Below are positions 24,860 to 33,236 of a DNA stretch of 64,000 nt, piece by piece. The notes beneath the pieces were generated by a model. The model did not search any database and was not told the origin of the DNA. It saw only the letters and a program-made list of their open reading frames with translations. The translations under genes and the position numbers were made by a program. Position 1 is the first letter of the stretch, and each line of letters starts with the position of its first letter. The stretch is taken from positions 64,269 to 128,268 of the forward strand of contig JACRAM010000116.1 in the NCBI GenBank assembly GCA_016213405.1, in the 5' to 3' direction. This stretch comes from Bacteroidota bacterium. Its GTDB lineage: Bacteria; Bacteroidota; Bacteroidia; Palsa-948.

Positions 24860-25267
24860 TTAATTATTGTTCGGTTTCAACGCAGCAAAAGTAAGCATTA
24901 ACCATGCCATGATAAAACTCAGTCCTCCAAAGGGAGTAATGGCTCCAATCCATTTCATTTCTTCATTGCCGATTCCTATCAGCGGGCGAAGCGCTAGAAA
25001 ATAAAGCGAAAAAGAAAAAAGAATTATTCCAGCAATAAACAGAGTGGAGGTGTGGCTGAGAAATTTAGATTGAAATTTTTCTGAAAGAATTGCAACAAGT
25101 ATCAAAGCAAGCGTATGATAGAACTGATATCTTACCGCTGTTTCAAATGTCTGAAGGTTTTCTGCCGGAATTTTATCTTTCAATGCATGAGCACCCATCG
25201 CCCCAAGCGCCACACACAGCGCACCTGAAATTCCTGAGATGATGAGGAGATTTTTTTGATTTATCAT
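24860..25267 (-). CDS. DUF423 small membrane protein
   Basis: A 135-residue inner-membrane protein with four predicted helices. The signatures GALCVALGAMGAHALKDKI and FETAVRYQFYHTLALI near the N-terminus and ITPFGGLSFIMAWL near the C-terminus are diagnostic of DUF423 (YgdD/YwdK type). Function unknown. A minus-strand TACATTTG box at 25275-25282 lies 7 bp upstream of its ATG and faces a TACATTTG box for the divergent gene. Confidence 0.9.
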   Translation of the reverse strand: MINQKNLLIISGISGALCVALGAMGAHALKDKIPAENLQTFETAVRYQFYHTLALILVAILSEKFQSKFLSHTSTLFIAGIILFSFSLYFLALRPLIGIGNEEMKWIGAITPFGGLSFIMAWLMLTFAALKPNNN

Positions 25268-25274
25268 TTAGGAG

Positions 25275-25313
25275 CAAATGTAAAAAAATCCTGTTTCCTA
25301 ACTAACCATTACA
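25275..25313. promoter_or_regulatory. Divergent -7 boxes (TACATTTG on each strand)
   Basis: The minus-strand box TACATTTG (25275-25282) serves the DUF423 gene and the plus-strand box TACATTTG (25306-25313) serves the sulfatase-family gene at 25324. Both match TAnnTTTG. No clean TTTG -33 box is seen for either. Confidence 0.5.
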
Positions 25314-25323
25314 TTTGCATCCG

Positions 25324-27210
25324 ATGTTAAAGAATCTTTTCATATCATTTCTGCGTCAATATCTTTTCTGGCTGGCTTTCTTTTTCATTTGCCGGACCAT
25401 CTTCCTGCTCTATAATGCTGGCGAACTGAAAGGAATCGGTTTTGGAGAAATTATTTCTACTTACTGGAACGCGCTGTATCTTGACACTTCCATGGCTTCC
25501 TACCTGCTTGCGTTTTCTGTTTTGATAATACCCGTGTACAGTTTCTTTCCTAAAAAAATAATTTTCAATATCCATAAAGGGTATGTCATTATTATTCTTG
25601 CCATCTTTTCTCTCATCACGATTGCTGAACTTGAAACATATGACGAATGGGGAACAAAACTTAATATTAAAGGGCTTCGGTTTCTGGAGCATCCGTCAGA
25701 AGTGGTTAATTCAACTTCTACAACGTTTCTGATTATTGGATTTTTATCTGTGGGAATTCTGACCTGGCTTGGAATGTTTCTCTGCAAAAAGATTGCTCCG
25801 CTTCGCGATTTTAGTTCTAAAAGAGATTTCACTATGCTTCAGAACATTTTTAGTGCTTCTGTTTTCATTCTTATAACTCCCGTTCTCATTACTCTCGGCA
25901 TCCGTGGTGGCTGGCAGCAGATTCCCATTCAGCAAAGCGATGCGTATTTTTCCAAGCATAACATTCTGAATCTTGCATCAGTGAATTCTGGGTGGAATCT
26001 CGGACAGAGCATTTGGGAGAATAAAAAAAACATGAAAGGCAATCCGTACGTTTATTTTTCTGCCGATGAAGCAAAAAAAAATGTAGTGGAGCTTTTTAAA
26101 ACAGAAAAAGACACCACGATTAGTTTTCTCAAAACAAATCGCCCGAATGTTGTTCTCGTAATTCTTGAAAGCTGGTCTGCCGACATGCTCAAATCTTTGG
26201 GCGGATTCGACAGTGCTGCCACTCATTTTGATGAACTCGCCACCACAGGAATTATGTTTGACAGCATTTACTCCAGTGGAGATCTATCCGATCAGGGAAT
26301 GACCGCCATCTTCAGTGGCTTTCCCGCGTTGCCTGCAGCCACTTCCATAATCGGTCAGCCGGGCAAATACAATCATCTTCCCTGCCTGAACAATGAATTT
26401 CATCAGATGGGCTACAGCACTTCCTATTTATTTGGAGGGCAGTTGAGTTATGGAAATATAAAAGCATACATGTATTACAATAACTTCGACAGAATACTTG
26501 AAGGAAAAGATTTTGTCAGCGATATTCCGCGCGGAAAACTTGGAGTGCATGATGAATTTTTATATGCGCGCCAGTTGCAGGAACTTAAAAATGAAAAAGA
26601 ACCTTTTTTTGCCGGCATGTTTACCTCAAGCAGCCATTCTCCTTATGATATGCCGATGGACGAAAAAGATAAAGTGAAATGGGGGGATGATGAAAATGAG
26701 TATGTGAATTCCATACGCTATGCGGATGAAAAACTTTTTGAATTCATTCAGAGCGCCCAAAAAGAAAAATGGTTTGATAACACGCTTTTTATTTTTGTTT
26801 CTGACCACAGCCACCGCTCGCCAAAGCATTGGGCGCAGCAGCAGCCTGAGTACAGAAAAATTGCCATGATGTTCTGGGGAAATGTCATCAAAGACGAATT
26901 CAAAGGCTACCGCTATAAAAAAATCTGCTCTCAGTTAGATATGGCATCCACGCTTTTGAATCAGCTCGGAGTTTCTTCTGAAAAATATCAATGGAGTAAA
27001 AATCTTTTCAATCCGCAAGCTCCTGAGTTTGCTTTTTATGAAACATATGATGGCTTTGGCTTTGTCCGCCCCAATCAATACATTGTTTATTCTCATCTGC
27101 TGAATCAGTATTATTATGAGAAAACAATTTCTCCTGAAGAAAAATCCCGCCTCACGAAAGAAGGAAAAAGTTTTCTGCAGGTGATGTTTCAGGAGTACAC
27201 TGATTACTAG
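25324..27210 (+). CDS. LTA synthase-type sulfatase-fold membrane protein
   Basis: A 628-residue protein with five N-terminal membrane helices (to about residue 200) and a large extracytoplasmic alkaline-phosphatase/sulfatase domain. Visible motifs are VVLVILESWSADMLK, with a predicted metal site and a downstream nucleophile region (SGDLSDQGMTAIFSG), and the metal-binding VSDHSHR near residue 490. LtaS-like proteins transfer phosphoglycerol or phosphoethanolamine groups. In Bacteroidota they are more likely lipid or glycan phosphotransferases than LTA makers. The ATG at 25324 is preferred over the in-frame TTG at 25315. Confidence 0.88.
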   Translation: MLKNLFISFLRQYLFWLAFFFICRTIFLLYNAGELKGIGFGEIISTYWNALYLDTSMASYLLAFSVLIIPVYSFFPKKIIFNIHKGYVIIILAIFSLITIAELETYDEWGTKLNIKGLRFLEHPSEVVNSTSTTFLIIGFLSVGILTWLGMFLCKKIAPLRDFSSKRDFTMLQNIFSASVFILITPVLITLGIRGGWQQIPIQQSDAYFSKHNILNLASVNSGWNLGQSIWENKKNMKGNPYVYFSADEAKKNVVELFKTEKDTTISFLKTNRPNVVLVILESWSADMLKSLGGFDSAATHFDELATTGIMFDSIYSSGDLSDQGMTAIFSGFPALPAATSIIGQPGKYNHLPCLNNEFHQMGYSTSYLFGGQLSYGNIKAYMYYNNFDRILEGKDFVSDIPRGKLGVHDEFLYARQLQELKNEKEPFFAGMFTSSSHSPYDMPMDEKDKVKWGDDENEYVNSIRYADEKLFEFIQSAQKEKWFDNTLFIFVSDHSHRSPKHWAQQQPEYRKIAMMFWGNVIKDEFKGYRYKKICSQLDMASTLLNQLGVSSEKYQWSKNLFNPQAPEFAFYETYDGFGFVRPNQYIVYSHLLNQYYYEKTISPEEKSRLTKEGKSFLQVMFQEYTDY

Positions 27211-27212
27211 AG

Positions 27213-27310
27213 CATGCCCCCTGCCCTAAAGGGAGCCAAACAGCTATGAAAAAACAAACCAACTTTACTAACACTTCTTCCTTGGCTTCCCCCTTTAGGG
27301 AAGGGGCATG
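27213..27310. repeat. Palindromic element spanning the MATE start codon
   Basis: CATGCCCC at 27213-27220 is inverted at 27303-27310. The arms continue as CCCTAAAGGGAGCCAA and TTGGCTTCCCCCTTTAGGG. The 98-bp element contains the ATG at 27246 used by the MATE gene. A half-site of the same type (GCCCCGGCCCTAAAGGGAG) lies at about 38533-38551. Confidence 0.8.
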
Positions 27311-28658
27311 GCGTTCTCATTTTCGCAAAACCATTCTTCTTGCCTGGCCGGTGTGTCTGAGCAATGTAGGTCATGTAATGGTGGGTGTGGTGGATATTGC
27401 CATGGTAGGCGGAATAAAGGAAGATGTTTTCGGATATAGCGGAACCACTGCGCAGGCAGCCGTATCGCTCGCCAATGGATTTTATTTTCTTGTCCTTGTT
27501 TTCGGGTTTGGTGTTTCGTACGGAGTAACGCCTCTGGCGGCTGAGGCAGACAGTTCCGGAAATATTAATGAGAACAAGCATCTGCTCAGTCATGCGCTTA
27601 TTGTAAATGTGGTCACTAATGGAATATTGTTTCTCTTTCTTCTTGCCATGTCTCCAGTGCTTCGCGTTCTTCACCAGCCGCAGGATGTGGTGGCTCTTGC
27701 CATTCCGTTTCTGAATGTGATGATGCTTGGAATGATTCCGCTGGCAGTGTTCACAGCGTTCAAGCAATTTGCAGAAGGACTTTCCTTCACGCGCTTTGCC
27801 ATGTTCATCACCATCGGCACCAATCTTCTGAATGTTCTGTTCAACTGGATTCTCATCTACGGAAAATTTGGTTTCACGGCAATGGGTGTTCAAGGTTCGT
27901 GCTGGGCGAGTTTTTTTGCACGGATGCTCATGGCGCTTGCCATGTTTTTGTATTTGTATTACAGCAAGCATTTCAGAAAATACCGCGAAGCATTTGCCTT
28001 CAAAGACCTTTCTCTTCAGCGCATGAAAAAGATTTTCAGCATTGGCGCCACCTCCGGTTTACAATGGGTTTTTGAAGTGAGCGCCTTTGCCATTGCACTG
28101 GTGATGATCGGGTGGATTGGAAAAAAAGAACAGGCAGCGCATCAGATTGCTTTGCAGCTGGCTGCCATGACCTATCTGATTGCAAGCGGCATCAGTTCAG
28201 CAGCAAGCGTGCGCGTGGGCAATCAGCTCGGCATGAAAAACATTTCCACGCTGCGCGAAGTGGCATTCAGCGCGTTTGCCATGGTGATTATCTCTCAGGC
28301 ATTTTTTGCAATACTGTTTATTGCATTTCGCTTTCTCCTTCCTTCAATTTTCAACCATGAACCCGATGTGCAGGCAATTGTTTCTTCCTTATTATTAATA
28401 GCCGCCCTCTTTCAGGTTTCTGACGGCATTCAGATTGTCGGGCTGGGTGTTCTCCGCGTAGTAAAAGACATAACGCTTCCTACCTGGATCACGTTTATCT
28501 GCTACTGGCTCATCGGGCTGCCCTGTTGTTACTTGCTTGCTTTCACTTTTGGTTTTGGAGTGCAGGGAATCTGGTACGGGCTCACCATTGCTCTCACGCT
28601 GGCAGCAATTTTTCTTTTCCTGAGATTTAATTATGTGACGAGGAGGCTGCAGTTCTGA
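27246..28658 (+). CDS. MATE family efflux transporter (NorM/DinF-like)
   Basis: A 470-residue inner-membrane protein with twelve predicted helices. MATE signatures include LLAWPVCLSNVGHVMVGVVDIAMVG near residue 35 and the matching second-half segments. It is expected to export cationic drugs or metabolites using a Na+ or H+ gradient. Residues 1-24 (MKKQTNFTNTSSLASPFREG) are encoded by a palindromic element and are not family-like. An original start may have lain nearer FRKTILLAW. The last 45 bp before the end (28602-28646) recur at 29288-29332 beyond the DUF4160/DUF2442 cassette. Confidence 0.9.
   Translation: MKKQTNFTNTSSLASPFREGAWRSHFRKTILLAWPVCLSNVGHVMVGVVDIAMVGGIKEDVFGYSGTTAQAAVSLANGFYFLVLVFGFGVSYGVTPLAAEADSSGNINENKHLLSHALIVNVVTNGILFLFLLAMSPVLRVLHQPQDVVALAIPFLNVMMLGMIPLAVFTAFKQFAEGLSFTRFAMFITIGTNLLNVLFNWILIYGKFGFTAMGVQGSCWASFFARMLMALAMFLYLYYSKHFRKYREAFAFKDLSLQRMKKIFSIGATSGLQWVFEVSAFAIALVMIGWIGKKEQAAHQIALQLAAMTYLIASGISSAASVRVGNQLGMKNISTLREVAFSAFAMVIISQAFFAILFIAFRFLLPSIFNHEPDVQAIVSSLLLIAALFQVSDGIQIVGLGVLRVVKDITLPTWITFICYWLIGLPCCYLLAFTFGFGVQGIWYGLTIALTLAAIFLFLRFNYVTRRLQF
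28602..28646 (+). repeat. Direct repeat, copy 1 (3' end of the MATE gene)
   Basis: These 45 bp encode AIFLFLRFNYVTRR and recur at 29288-29332 with three mismatches. The copies bracket the DUF4160/DUF2442 pair, with 686 bp between equivalent positions. Confidence 0.92.
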
Positions 28659-28710
28659 AATAACATTTTATCTTTGGCGAGTAAAGTCGTATATAATTTT
28701 GTATATTTGG

Positions 28711-28995
28711 ATGGGAAAATTATTAATACTTGCACGATATGTCTTTCTGATTTATGGAGTTGATATTAACGAAACACGAAAGCATGTTCATGTTACATTT
28801 TCTCATAGAGGGTTTAAGCGTGCCTGCAAATTCTGGCTTGAACCAAAAGTTGAGCTTGATGAAAATAAAAAGGGAAATTTTTCGGAAGTGGAATTAAATG
28901 AGATTAAAAAATTAGTTACAGAGCATAAAACTATTTTGTTGGAACAGTTGGAACTTTTTTATAATCAAAAACCTGTAAAAGCAATAAGAAAATGA
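28711..28995 (+). CDS. DUF4160 protein (candidate toxin-antitoxin component)
   Basis: A 94-residue cytosolic protein starting at the ATG at 28711 (MGKLLILARYVFLIYGVD). The central HVHVTFSHRGFKRACKFWLEPKVEL matches DUF4160, with conserved histidines in the KHVHVTF segment. DUF4160 genes are commonly found next to DUF2442 genes, as here, with a 4-bp overlap. The pair is a suspected but, to my knowledge, not firmly characterised toxin-antitoxin-like module. TATCTTTG at 28669-28676 may be its -7 box, 35 bp upstream. Confidence 0.82.
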   Translation: MGKLLILARYVFLIYGVDINETRKHVHVTFSHRGFKRACKFWLEPKVELDENKKGNFSEVELNEIKKLVTEHKTILLEQLELFYNQKPVKAIRK

Positions 28996-29282
28996 TGACA
29001 ACTACCACGCATATGCCCGCTATCCGAAATATAGAGTTTATTAACAGCAGCATTATGTTTATCTATTTAGATAATGACAGAACATTCATTGTCCCGCTCG
29101 ATAAATTTCCTGCCATTCAAAACCTGACTGCCGAGCAAAAAAAGGATTACGAAATAATTGATGAACATAATTTATCTTTCATTGCCATTGATGATGTGTA
29201 CAGCATTAATGATTTAATTGGAATTAATCACAATACCTCCATTGCTGCCGAACCACAAGCACCCTACGGCAAAAAGAAATAA
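28992..29282 (+). CDS. DUF2442 protein (partner of DUF4160)
   Basis: A 96-residue protein. The pattern ELxNSxIMFIYLDNDRTFIVPLDKFP is the usual DUF2442 core, where a short strand-rich domain binds its partner or DNA. It overlaps the DUF4160 stop by four bases (ATGA), so the two are translationally coupled. The cassette ends 5 bp before a duplicated piece of the upstream MATE gene. Confidence 0.82.
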   Translation: MMTTTTHMPAIRNIEFINSSIMFIYLDNDRTFIVPLDKFPAIQNLTAEQKKDYEIIDEHNLSFIAIDDVYSINDLIGINHNTSIAAEPQAPYGKKK

Positions 29283-29287
29283 CCATC

Positions 29288-29332
29288 GCTGCAATTCTTC
29301 TTTTCCTGAGATTTAATTATGTAACGAGGAGG
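29288..29332 (+). repeat. Direct repeat, copy 2 (displaced 3' end of the MATE gene)
   Basis: This copy encodes AILLFLRFNYVTRR in the MATE frame and then continues open (MNVAGWILNPFY...) until 29527, without a start of its own. It has three mismatches to 28602-28646. Confidence 0.92.
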
Positions 29333-29407
29333 ATGAATGTTGCCGGTTGGATTTTAAATCCATTCTATCAATCCGTAATTACCAATTTCTCTGTTGCAAT
29401 TACCTCA

Positions 29408-29445
29408 ACCCTCTCTCCCTTCTCCCTAAGGAGAAGGGACGGGGA
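29408..29445. repeat. Palindromic repeat with G-rich tail (CCCTTCTCC/GGAGAAGGG)
   Basis: Perfect 9-bp arms at 29417-29425 and 29430-29438 are followed by ACGGGGATG. It has the same architecture as the copy in rnpB at 53487-53524: palindrome, three bases, then GGGGT/A. It lies just downstream of rsmI in the remnant behind the DUF4160 cassette. Confidence 0.75.
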
Positions 29446-29452
29446 TGTTAGA

Positions 29453-30166
29453 TTACCTCCCCAGCAAAAAAACAGTCGGCTGTTTGTCAAGGTGTGGCAG
29501 TTCACTTTTTTTCCAATCAGCAATTGATCTGGTAATTATTTTCTCTGAACTGCCTGTTATATTTACGGCAATGCAAAGCAATGTTTCAGGAGAACAAGTA
29601 GAAAGAATATCTTCAAGAAGGTGGTTGTTTCTATAGGGAGTTTCAATGAAGATGTGGGTGCACGATGCTCCAACCCTAATGGGAGAAGAACACAACTCTT
29701 TTAATTTTTTCTTCCTTTCATTCTGAGATTTCGGAAGATAGCCATAAAAGCAAAAGTTTTGCCCGTTCAATCCAGATGCGGCAAGAGCTAGAAAAATGGA
29801 GGATTGTCCGTAAAGAGGAATAACTTTTATGTTTTTTTGGTGAGCCAATCTTACAATATCACTTCCAGGGTCAGCAATGCAAGGCATCCCTGCTTCGCTC
29901 ATCAGTCCGATTGATTTTCCTTTTTCAGCAGATGAAAGAAATTTTTCAATTCCTTTTAAATCGGTATGCTCATTCAAAATATGAAAAATACATTTATCAA
30001 ACTCGCCTTTGAATCCAATCTTTCTCAGTGCGCGCCTTGCGGTTTTTAAATCTTCAACAATAAATTCCTCGAGAGAGTCGATGGTTTTTTTAAGTAAAGG
30101 ATAAACTAAATCCGGATTATCATCCTCGGCAATTGGAACTGGAATTAAGTATAAAATTCCTTTCAC
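29453..30166 (-). CDS. rsmI: 16S rRNA 2'-O-methyltransferase RsmI-like
   Basis: A tetrapyrrole-methylase-fold SAM methyltransferase of 237 residues. Motifs include GILYLIPVPI at the N-terminus, GLMSEAGMPCIADPGSDIV near 85-103, and HIFIETPYRNNHL. RsmI methylates C1402 of 16S rRNA at the decoding site. The GTG at 30166 is preferred because it overlaps the previous stop as GTGA and puts family similarity at residue 2. The segment CSSPIRVGASC (29667-29688) looks like a palindromic-repeat remnant inside the gene, replacing a helix end of variable sequence. Bacteroidota carry a short RsmI-like paralogue of this type, so the exact target is less certain. Confidence 0.82.
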   Translation of the reverse strand: MKGILYLIPVPIAEDDNPDLVYPLLKKTIDSLEEFIVEDLKTARRALRKIGFKGEFDKCIFHILNEHTDLKGIEKFLSSAEKGKSIGLMSEAGMPCIADPGSDIVRLAHQKNIKVIPLYGQSSIFLALAASGLNGQNFCFYGYLPKSQNERKKKLKELCSSPIRVGASCTHIFIETPYRNNHLLEDILSTCSPETLLCIAVNITGSSEKIITRSIADWKKSELPHLDKQPTVFLLGR

Positions 30167-30627
30167 TTTGTTTTGATTTTTGAAATAATCGCATCGCATG
30201 CTTTATCCAGCATGTTAAACACATTTTCAAATCCTTCCGCTCCGCCAAAATACGGATCAGGCACTGGCTGGTTCAAATCAGGATGAACGAGGTTCATGAT
30301 ATAATCCACTTTCAGTTTATGTTCGCGATTCAGGGCAATGTTCACTACGCCATCATACACTTCAGTATCGGCAACATAAATCATGTCAAACTTTTCAAAA
30401 TCATCTTCGGTCATTTGTCGCGCTACCAAACTGGAAATATCTAAGCCATGGTCTTTTGCAGCTTTGGTTGCTCTTTTGTCAGGATGTTCTCCCACATGCC
30501 AGTTGCCTGTTCCGGCTGAATCAATATTGAGTTTGATTCCTTGATGCTCTGCCTTGTGGCGAAGAATTCCTTCCGCCATGGGAGAACGACAAATGTTGCC
30601 AAGACAAACAAATAAGATTCGGTTCAT
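30163..30627 (-). CDS. Low-molecular-weight protein-tyrosine phosphatase
   Basis: A 154-residue enzyme with the active-site loop FVCLGNICRSP (C-x5-R, Cys8 and Arg14) and the general-acid Asp in VPDPYFGG near residue 125. It dephosphorylates protein tyrosine, often in polysaccharide export control. Conserved SAGTGNWHVGE follows the loop at the expected spacing. Its TGA overlaps the GTG start of rsmI, so the two are translationally coupled. Confidence 0.92.
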   Translation of the reverse strand: MNRILFVCLGNICRSPMAEGILRHKAEHQGIKLNIDSAGTGNWHVGEHPDKRATKAAKDHGLDISSLVARQMTEDDFEKFDMIYVADTEVYDGVVNIALNREHKLKVDYIMNLVHPDLNQPVPDPYFGGAEGFENVFNMLDKACDAIISKIKTK

Positions 30628-30655
30628 CGGTTATCGGTAATAGGTCTAAAACAAA

Positions 30656-30687
30656 AATAGGAATTAGTTTTTCAACTAATTCCTATT
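30656..30687 (-). terminator. Rho-independent terminator of dnaA
   Basis: A perfect 14-bp stem (AATAGGAATTAGTT and its complement) with a 4-nt loop lies 23 bp after the dnaA stop. On the minus strand it is followed by a U-rich run (TTTTTGTTTT). It separates dnaA from the phosphatase gene. Confidence 0.8.
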
Positions 30688-30709
30688 ATACTTTCCCCGC
30701 TACCTTTGT

Positions 30710-32137
30710 TTATGACAGATTTATCTTTTTATCCAGTTCCTGAATATAATGTCTGAATTTTTTGTCGGTATCCATCAGGTTATTCACCGTGCGGCAGGCG
30801 TGAAGAACCGTTGCGTGATCTTTTCCTCCGCAATGCATTCCGATAGTTGCGAGTGATGATTTTGTAAGTTGCTTGGCAAAATACATCGCAATCTGTCTTG
30901 CCTGAACCACTTCGCGCTTGCGTGTTTTTGATTTCAACAAATCAATTCCCATGTTAAAATAATCGCAAACAACTTTTTGTATGTAGTCAATAGAAACTTC
31001 TTTAGCGGTGTTGCGCACAAACTTGTCAATCATTTGGCGCGCAAGGTCAATGTTGAGTGTTTTTTTGTTAAGCGATGCCTGAGCGAGAAGAGAAATCAAT
31101 GCTCCTTCAAGTTCGCGAATATTTGATGTAATGCTGTATCCGATATATTCCATCACATCTCTTGGCAAATCAATTCCGTCAGCGTATGCTTTCTTTTCAA
31201 GTATGGCGATTCTTGTTTCCAAATCGGGCGGCTGAAGGTCAGCGGCTAATCCCCACTTGAAGCGGGAAAGCAACCGCTGTTCTATTCCCTGTAAATCAAC
31301 TGGAGCACGGTCTGATGTCATCACAATCTGCTTTTTATTCTGCTGAAGGTGATTGAATACATGGAAAAACACATCCTGAGTTTTTTCTTTTCCGGAAAAG
31401 AAATGTACATCATCAATAAGAAGCACATCTATCATCTGGTAAAAATTCACAAAGTCATTTGTGTTATTATTCTGAATCGCGTCAATAAACTGGTTGGTGA
31501 ATCTTTCAGAAGGAACATAAAGAACCGTTTTGGCAGGATTCTTTTTCTTGATTTCAATTCCGATGGCGTGAGCGAGATGGGTTTTCCCCAGACCAACACC
31601 ACCATATACAAGGAGTGGATTGAAAGATGTTTCACCCGGCTTGTTCGATACCGCGTAAGCGGCAGAGCGGGCAAGGCGATTGCAATCTCCTTCAATAAAA
31701 TTCTCAAATGAATAATCGGGATTAAGATTGGATTCAACAGTAACTCTTTTTAAACCGGGAATGATAAAGGGATTTCTGATTCCACCCTCTTTCATGTCGA
31801 GAGGCATGTTCATAGAAGGATTTCTTACTTCCTTCTTGTTGGTTGCAGGGATACGAACCGTATAGGGCTTCACGCCATATATGTTCTCCATTACAATGCT
31901 GTATTCCAAACGACCATCAGTTCCTAATTCCTTTCTGATTACTTTTTTGAGCAATGCCACATAATGTTCTTCAAGCCATTCATAAAAGAACTGGCTCGGA
32001 ACCTGAATAGTGAGAGCGTTTGCATGTAACCGGATTGGCTTTATCGGCTCAAACCACGTTTTGAAACTTTGCGCATTAACGTTGTCTTTTATTATTTCAA
32101 GACACTTTTCCCAAACTTTGTCATACTCTTTTTTCAT
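30710..32137 (-). CDS. dnaA: Chromosomal replication initiator DnaA
   Basis: A 475-residue AAA+ initiator. Domain I occupies about 1-90 and a linker follows. The Walker A motif VYGGVGLGKTHLAHAIG is near residue 175 and Walker B VLLIDDVHFF near 240. The C-terminal DNA-binding domain has the signature GGKDHATVLHACRTVN near 445. It binds DnaA boxes at the origin and loads the helicase. It is monocistronic, with a strong terminator after it. A minus-strand TACTTTTG at 32211-32218 may be its -7 box. No cluster of DnaA boxes was found in the flanking 150 bp, so the origin is probably elsewhere. Confidence 0.97.
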   Translation of the reverse strand: MKKEYDKVWEKCLEIIKDNVNAQSFKTWFEPIKPIRLHANALTIQVPSQFFYEWLEEHYVALLKKVIRKELGTDGRLEYSIVMENIYGVKPYTVRIPATNKKEVRNPSMNMPLDMKEGGIRNPFIIPGLKRVTVESNLNPDYSFENFIEGDCNRLARSAAYAVSNKPGETSFNPLLVYGGVGLGKTHLAHAIGIEIKKKNPAKTVLYVPSERFTNQFIDAIQNNNTNDFVNFYQMIDVLLIDDVHFFSGKEKTQDVFFHVFNHLQQNKKQIVMTSDRAPVDLQGIEQRLLSRFKWGLAADLQPPDLETRIAILEKKAYADGIDLPRDVMEYIGYSITSNIRELEGALISLLAQASLNKKTLNIDLARQMIDKFVRNTAKEVSIDYIQKVVCDYFNMGIDLLKSKTRKREVVQARQIAMYFAKQLTKSSLATIGMHCGGKDHATVLHACRTVNNLMDTDKKFRHYIQELDKKINLS

Positions 32138-32288
32138 TTACCCGTTAAATATTTTTGGAGATTATATTTTATTTTTCTCTAGTAAAATTAATGTATCAAC
32201 GAACACGCTTCAAAAGTAGAAAAGTATTTCAATTGACAGCACCACATAAAAAAAATATTTCTGAAAATAATTTTCATTTAATGTATTG

Positions 32289-33236
32289 TCAGTTCGGAGA
32301 AATTATTAACGTAGAGCCGGAAGTTGATTTTTTCTGTTTTCCCCTATGAAAATAGTAATCCACCTTACCGAGTTTGATTCCTCCGAAACCTGCTTGCACA
32401 AGTAAAACTTCATTTCCATCGCTGTTTCTGAGAGCAAGGGGTTTATCAAAAAACCGATGTGTGTGTCCGCCAATAAAAATATCAATGTTCTTTGACTGCT
32501 TCGCGATGACGGAATCGCTCACCTTGTTATCCTTGTAGCCGTCTCCGAGATGCGAAAGGCAAATTACTAAATCGCACTTCAATTCTTTCTTCAGCAGGTG
32601 CGCGTGTTCTGCCGCTTTCTGAATCGGGTCAAGATAAATTGTTTTGCCGAAGTTTTTTTTGTCTACCAAACCTTTGAGTTCAATCCCAAGTCCAAACACA
32701 CCAATCTTTAAAGCTTCCTTCTCAAATATTTTATACGGAATAGTTTTTCCGTTCATTTCCGTATCCGAAAAATCATAATTGCAGTTGATGAAAGGAAACT
32801 TTGCATGAGGTAATTGCTTCACCAGTCCTTCTATGCCATTATCCAAATCATGGTTGCCGATTGTTGCACCATCGTAATTCATTTCGCTCATCAGTTTGAA
32901 TTCAAGTTCTCCGCCATACATATTAAAGTAAGGAGTGCCCTGCCAGATGTCGCCTGCGTCAAAGAGGAGAACATTTTTTTCCTCGTTCCTGATTTTTTTG
33001 AGGAGTGAAGCTCTGCGCGCAAAACCTCCGAGGTTAGGATATTTCGGATCATTGGCAGGAAAAGGGTCTATGTGGCTGTGCTGGTCATTGGTGTGAAGAA
33101 TCGTAAGTTTGATTAAATCATCTTTGAAAGCGGCAAAAAGATTTTCAGGAAGAGAGCTGAAAGCAACTAAGGCTCCTCCTCCGAGAATTGTTCTTCTGAG
33201 AAACTCTCTTCTATTGAACAAATTGAATTCTTCCAT
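32289..33236 (-). CDS. 5'-nucleotidase N-terminal (metallophosphatase) half, Tat-exported
   Basis: A 315-residue calcineurin-like phosphoesterase of the UshA type. A twin-arginine signal (NRREFLRRT) at about 8-16 is followed by a hydrophobic segment. Metal-site motifs are ILHTNDQHSHID, FDAGDIWQGTP, TIGNHDLDNG, CLSHLGDG and FIGGHTHRFF. The C-terminal substrate-specificity domain is absent and is supplied by the overlapping upstream gene at 33211-33975. Together the two halves would hydrolyse extracytoplasmic nucleotides. Confidence 0.88.
   Translation of the reverse strand: MEEFNLFNRREFLRRTILGGGALVAFSSLPENLFAAFKDDLIKLTILHTNDQHSHIDPFPANDPKYPNLGGFARRASLLKKIRNEEKNVLLFDAGDIWQGTPYFNMYGGELEFKLMSEMNYDGATIGNHDLDNGIEGLVKQLPHAKFPFINCNYDFSDTEMNGKTIPYKIFEKEALKIGVFGLGIELKGLVDKKNFGKTIYLDPIQKAAEHAHLLKKELKCDLVICLSHLGDGYKDNKVSDSVIAKQSKNIDIFIGGHTHRFFDKPLALRNSDGNEVLLVQAGFGGIKLGKVDYYFHRGKQKKSTSGSTLIISPN

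Noticed and set aside
29333-29527. Small plus-strand frame beginning MNVAGWIL
   Set aside because: It is the continuation of the duplicated MATE 3' end into a palindromic repeat, probably a remnant rather than a gene.
32138-32288. Replication origin beside dnaA
   Set aside because: No cluster of DnaA boxes or AT-rich unwinding module was seen in the 151-bp gap. dnaA often lies away from the origin in this phylum.
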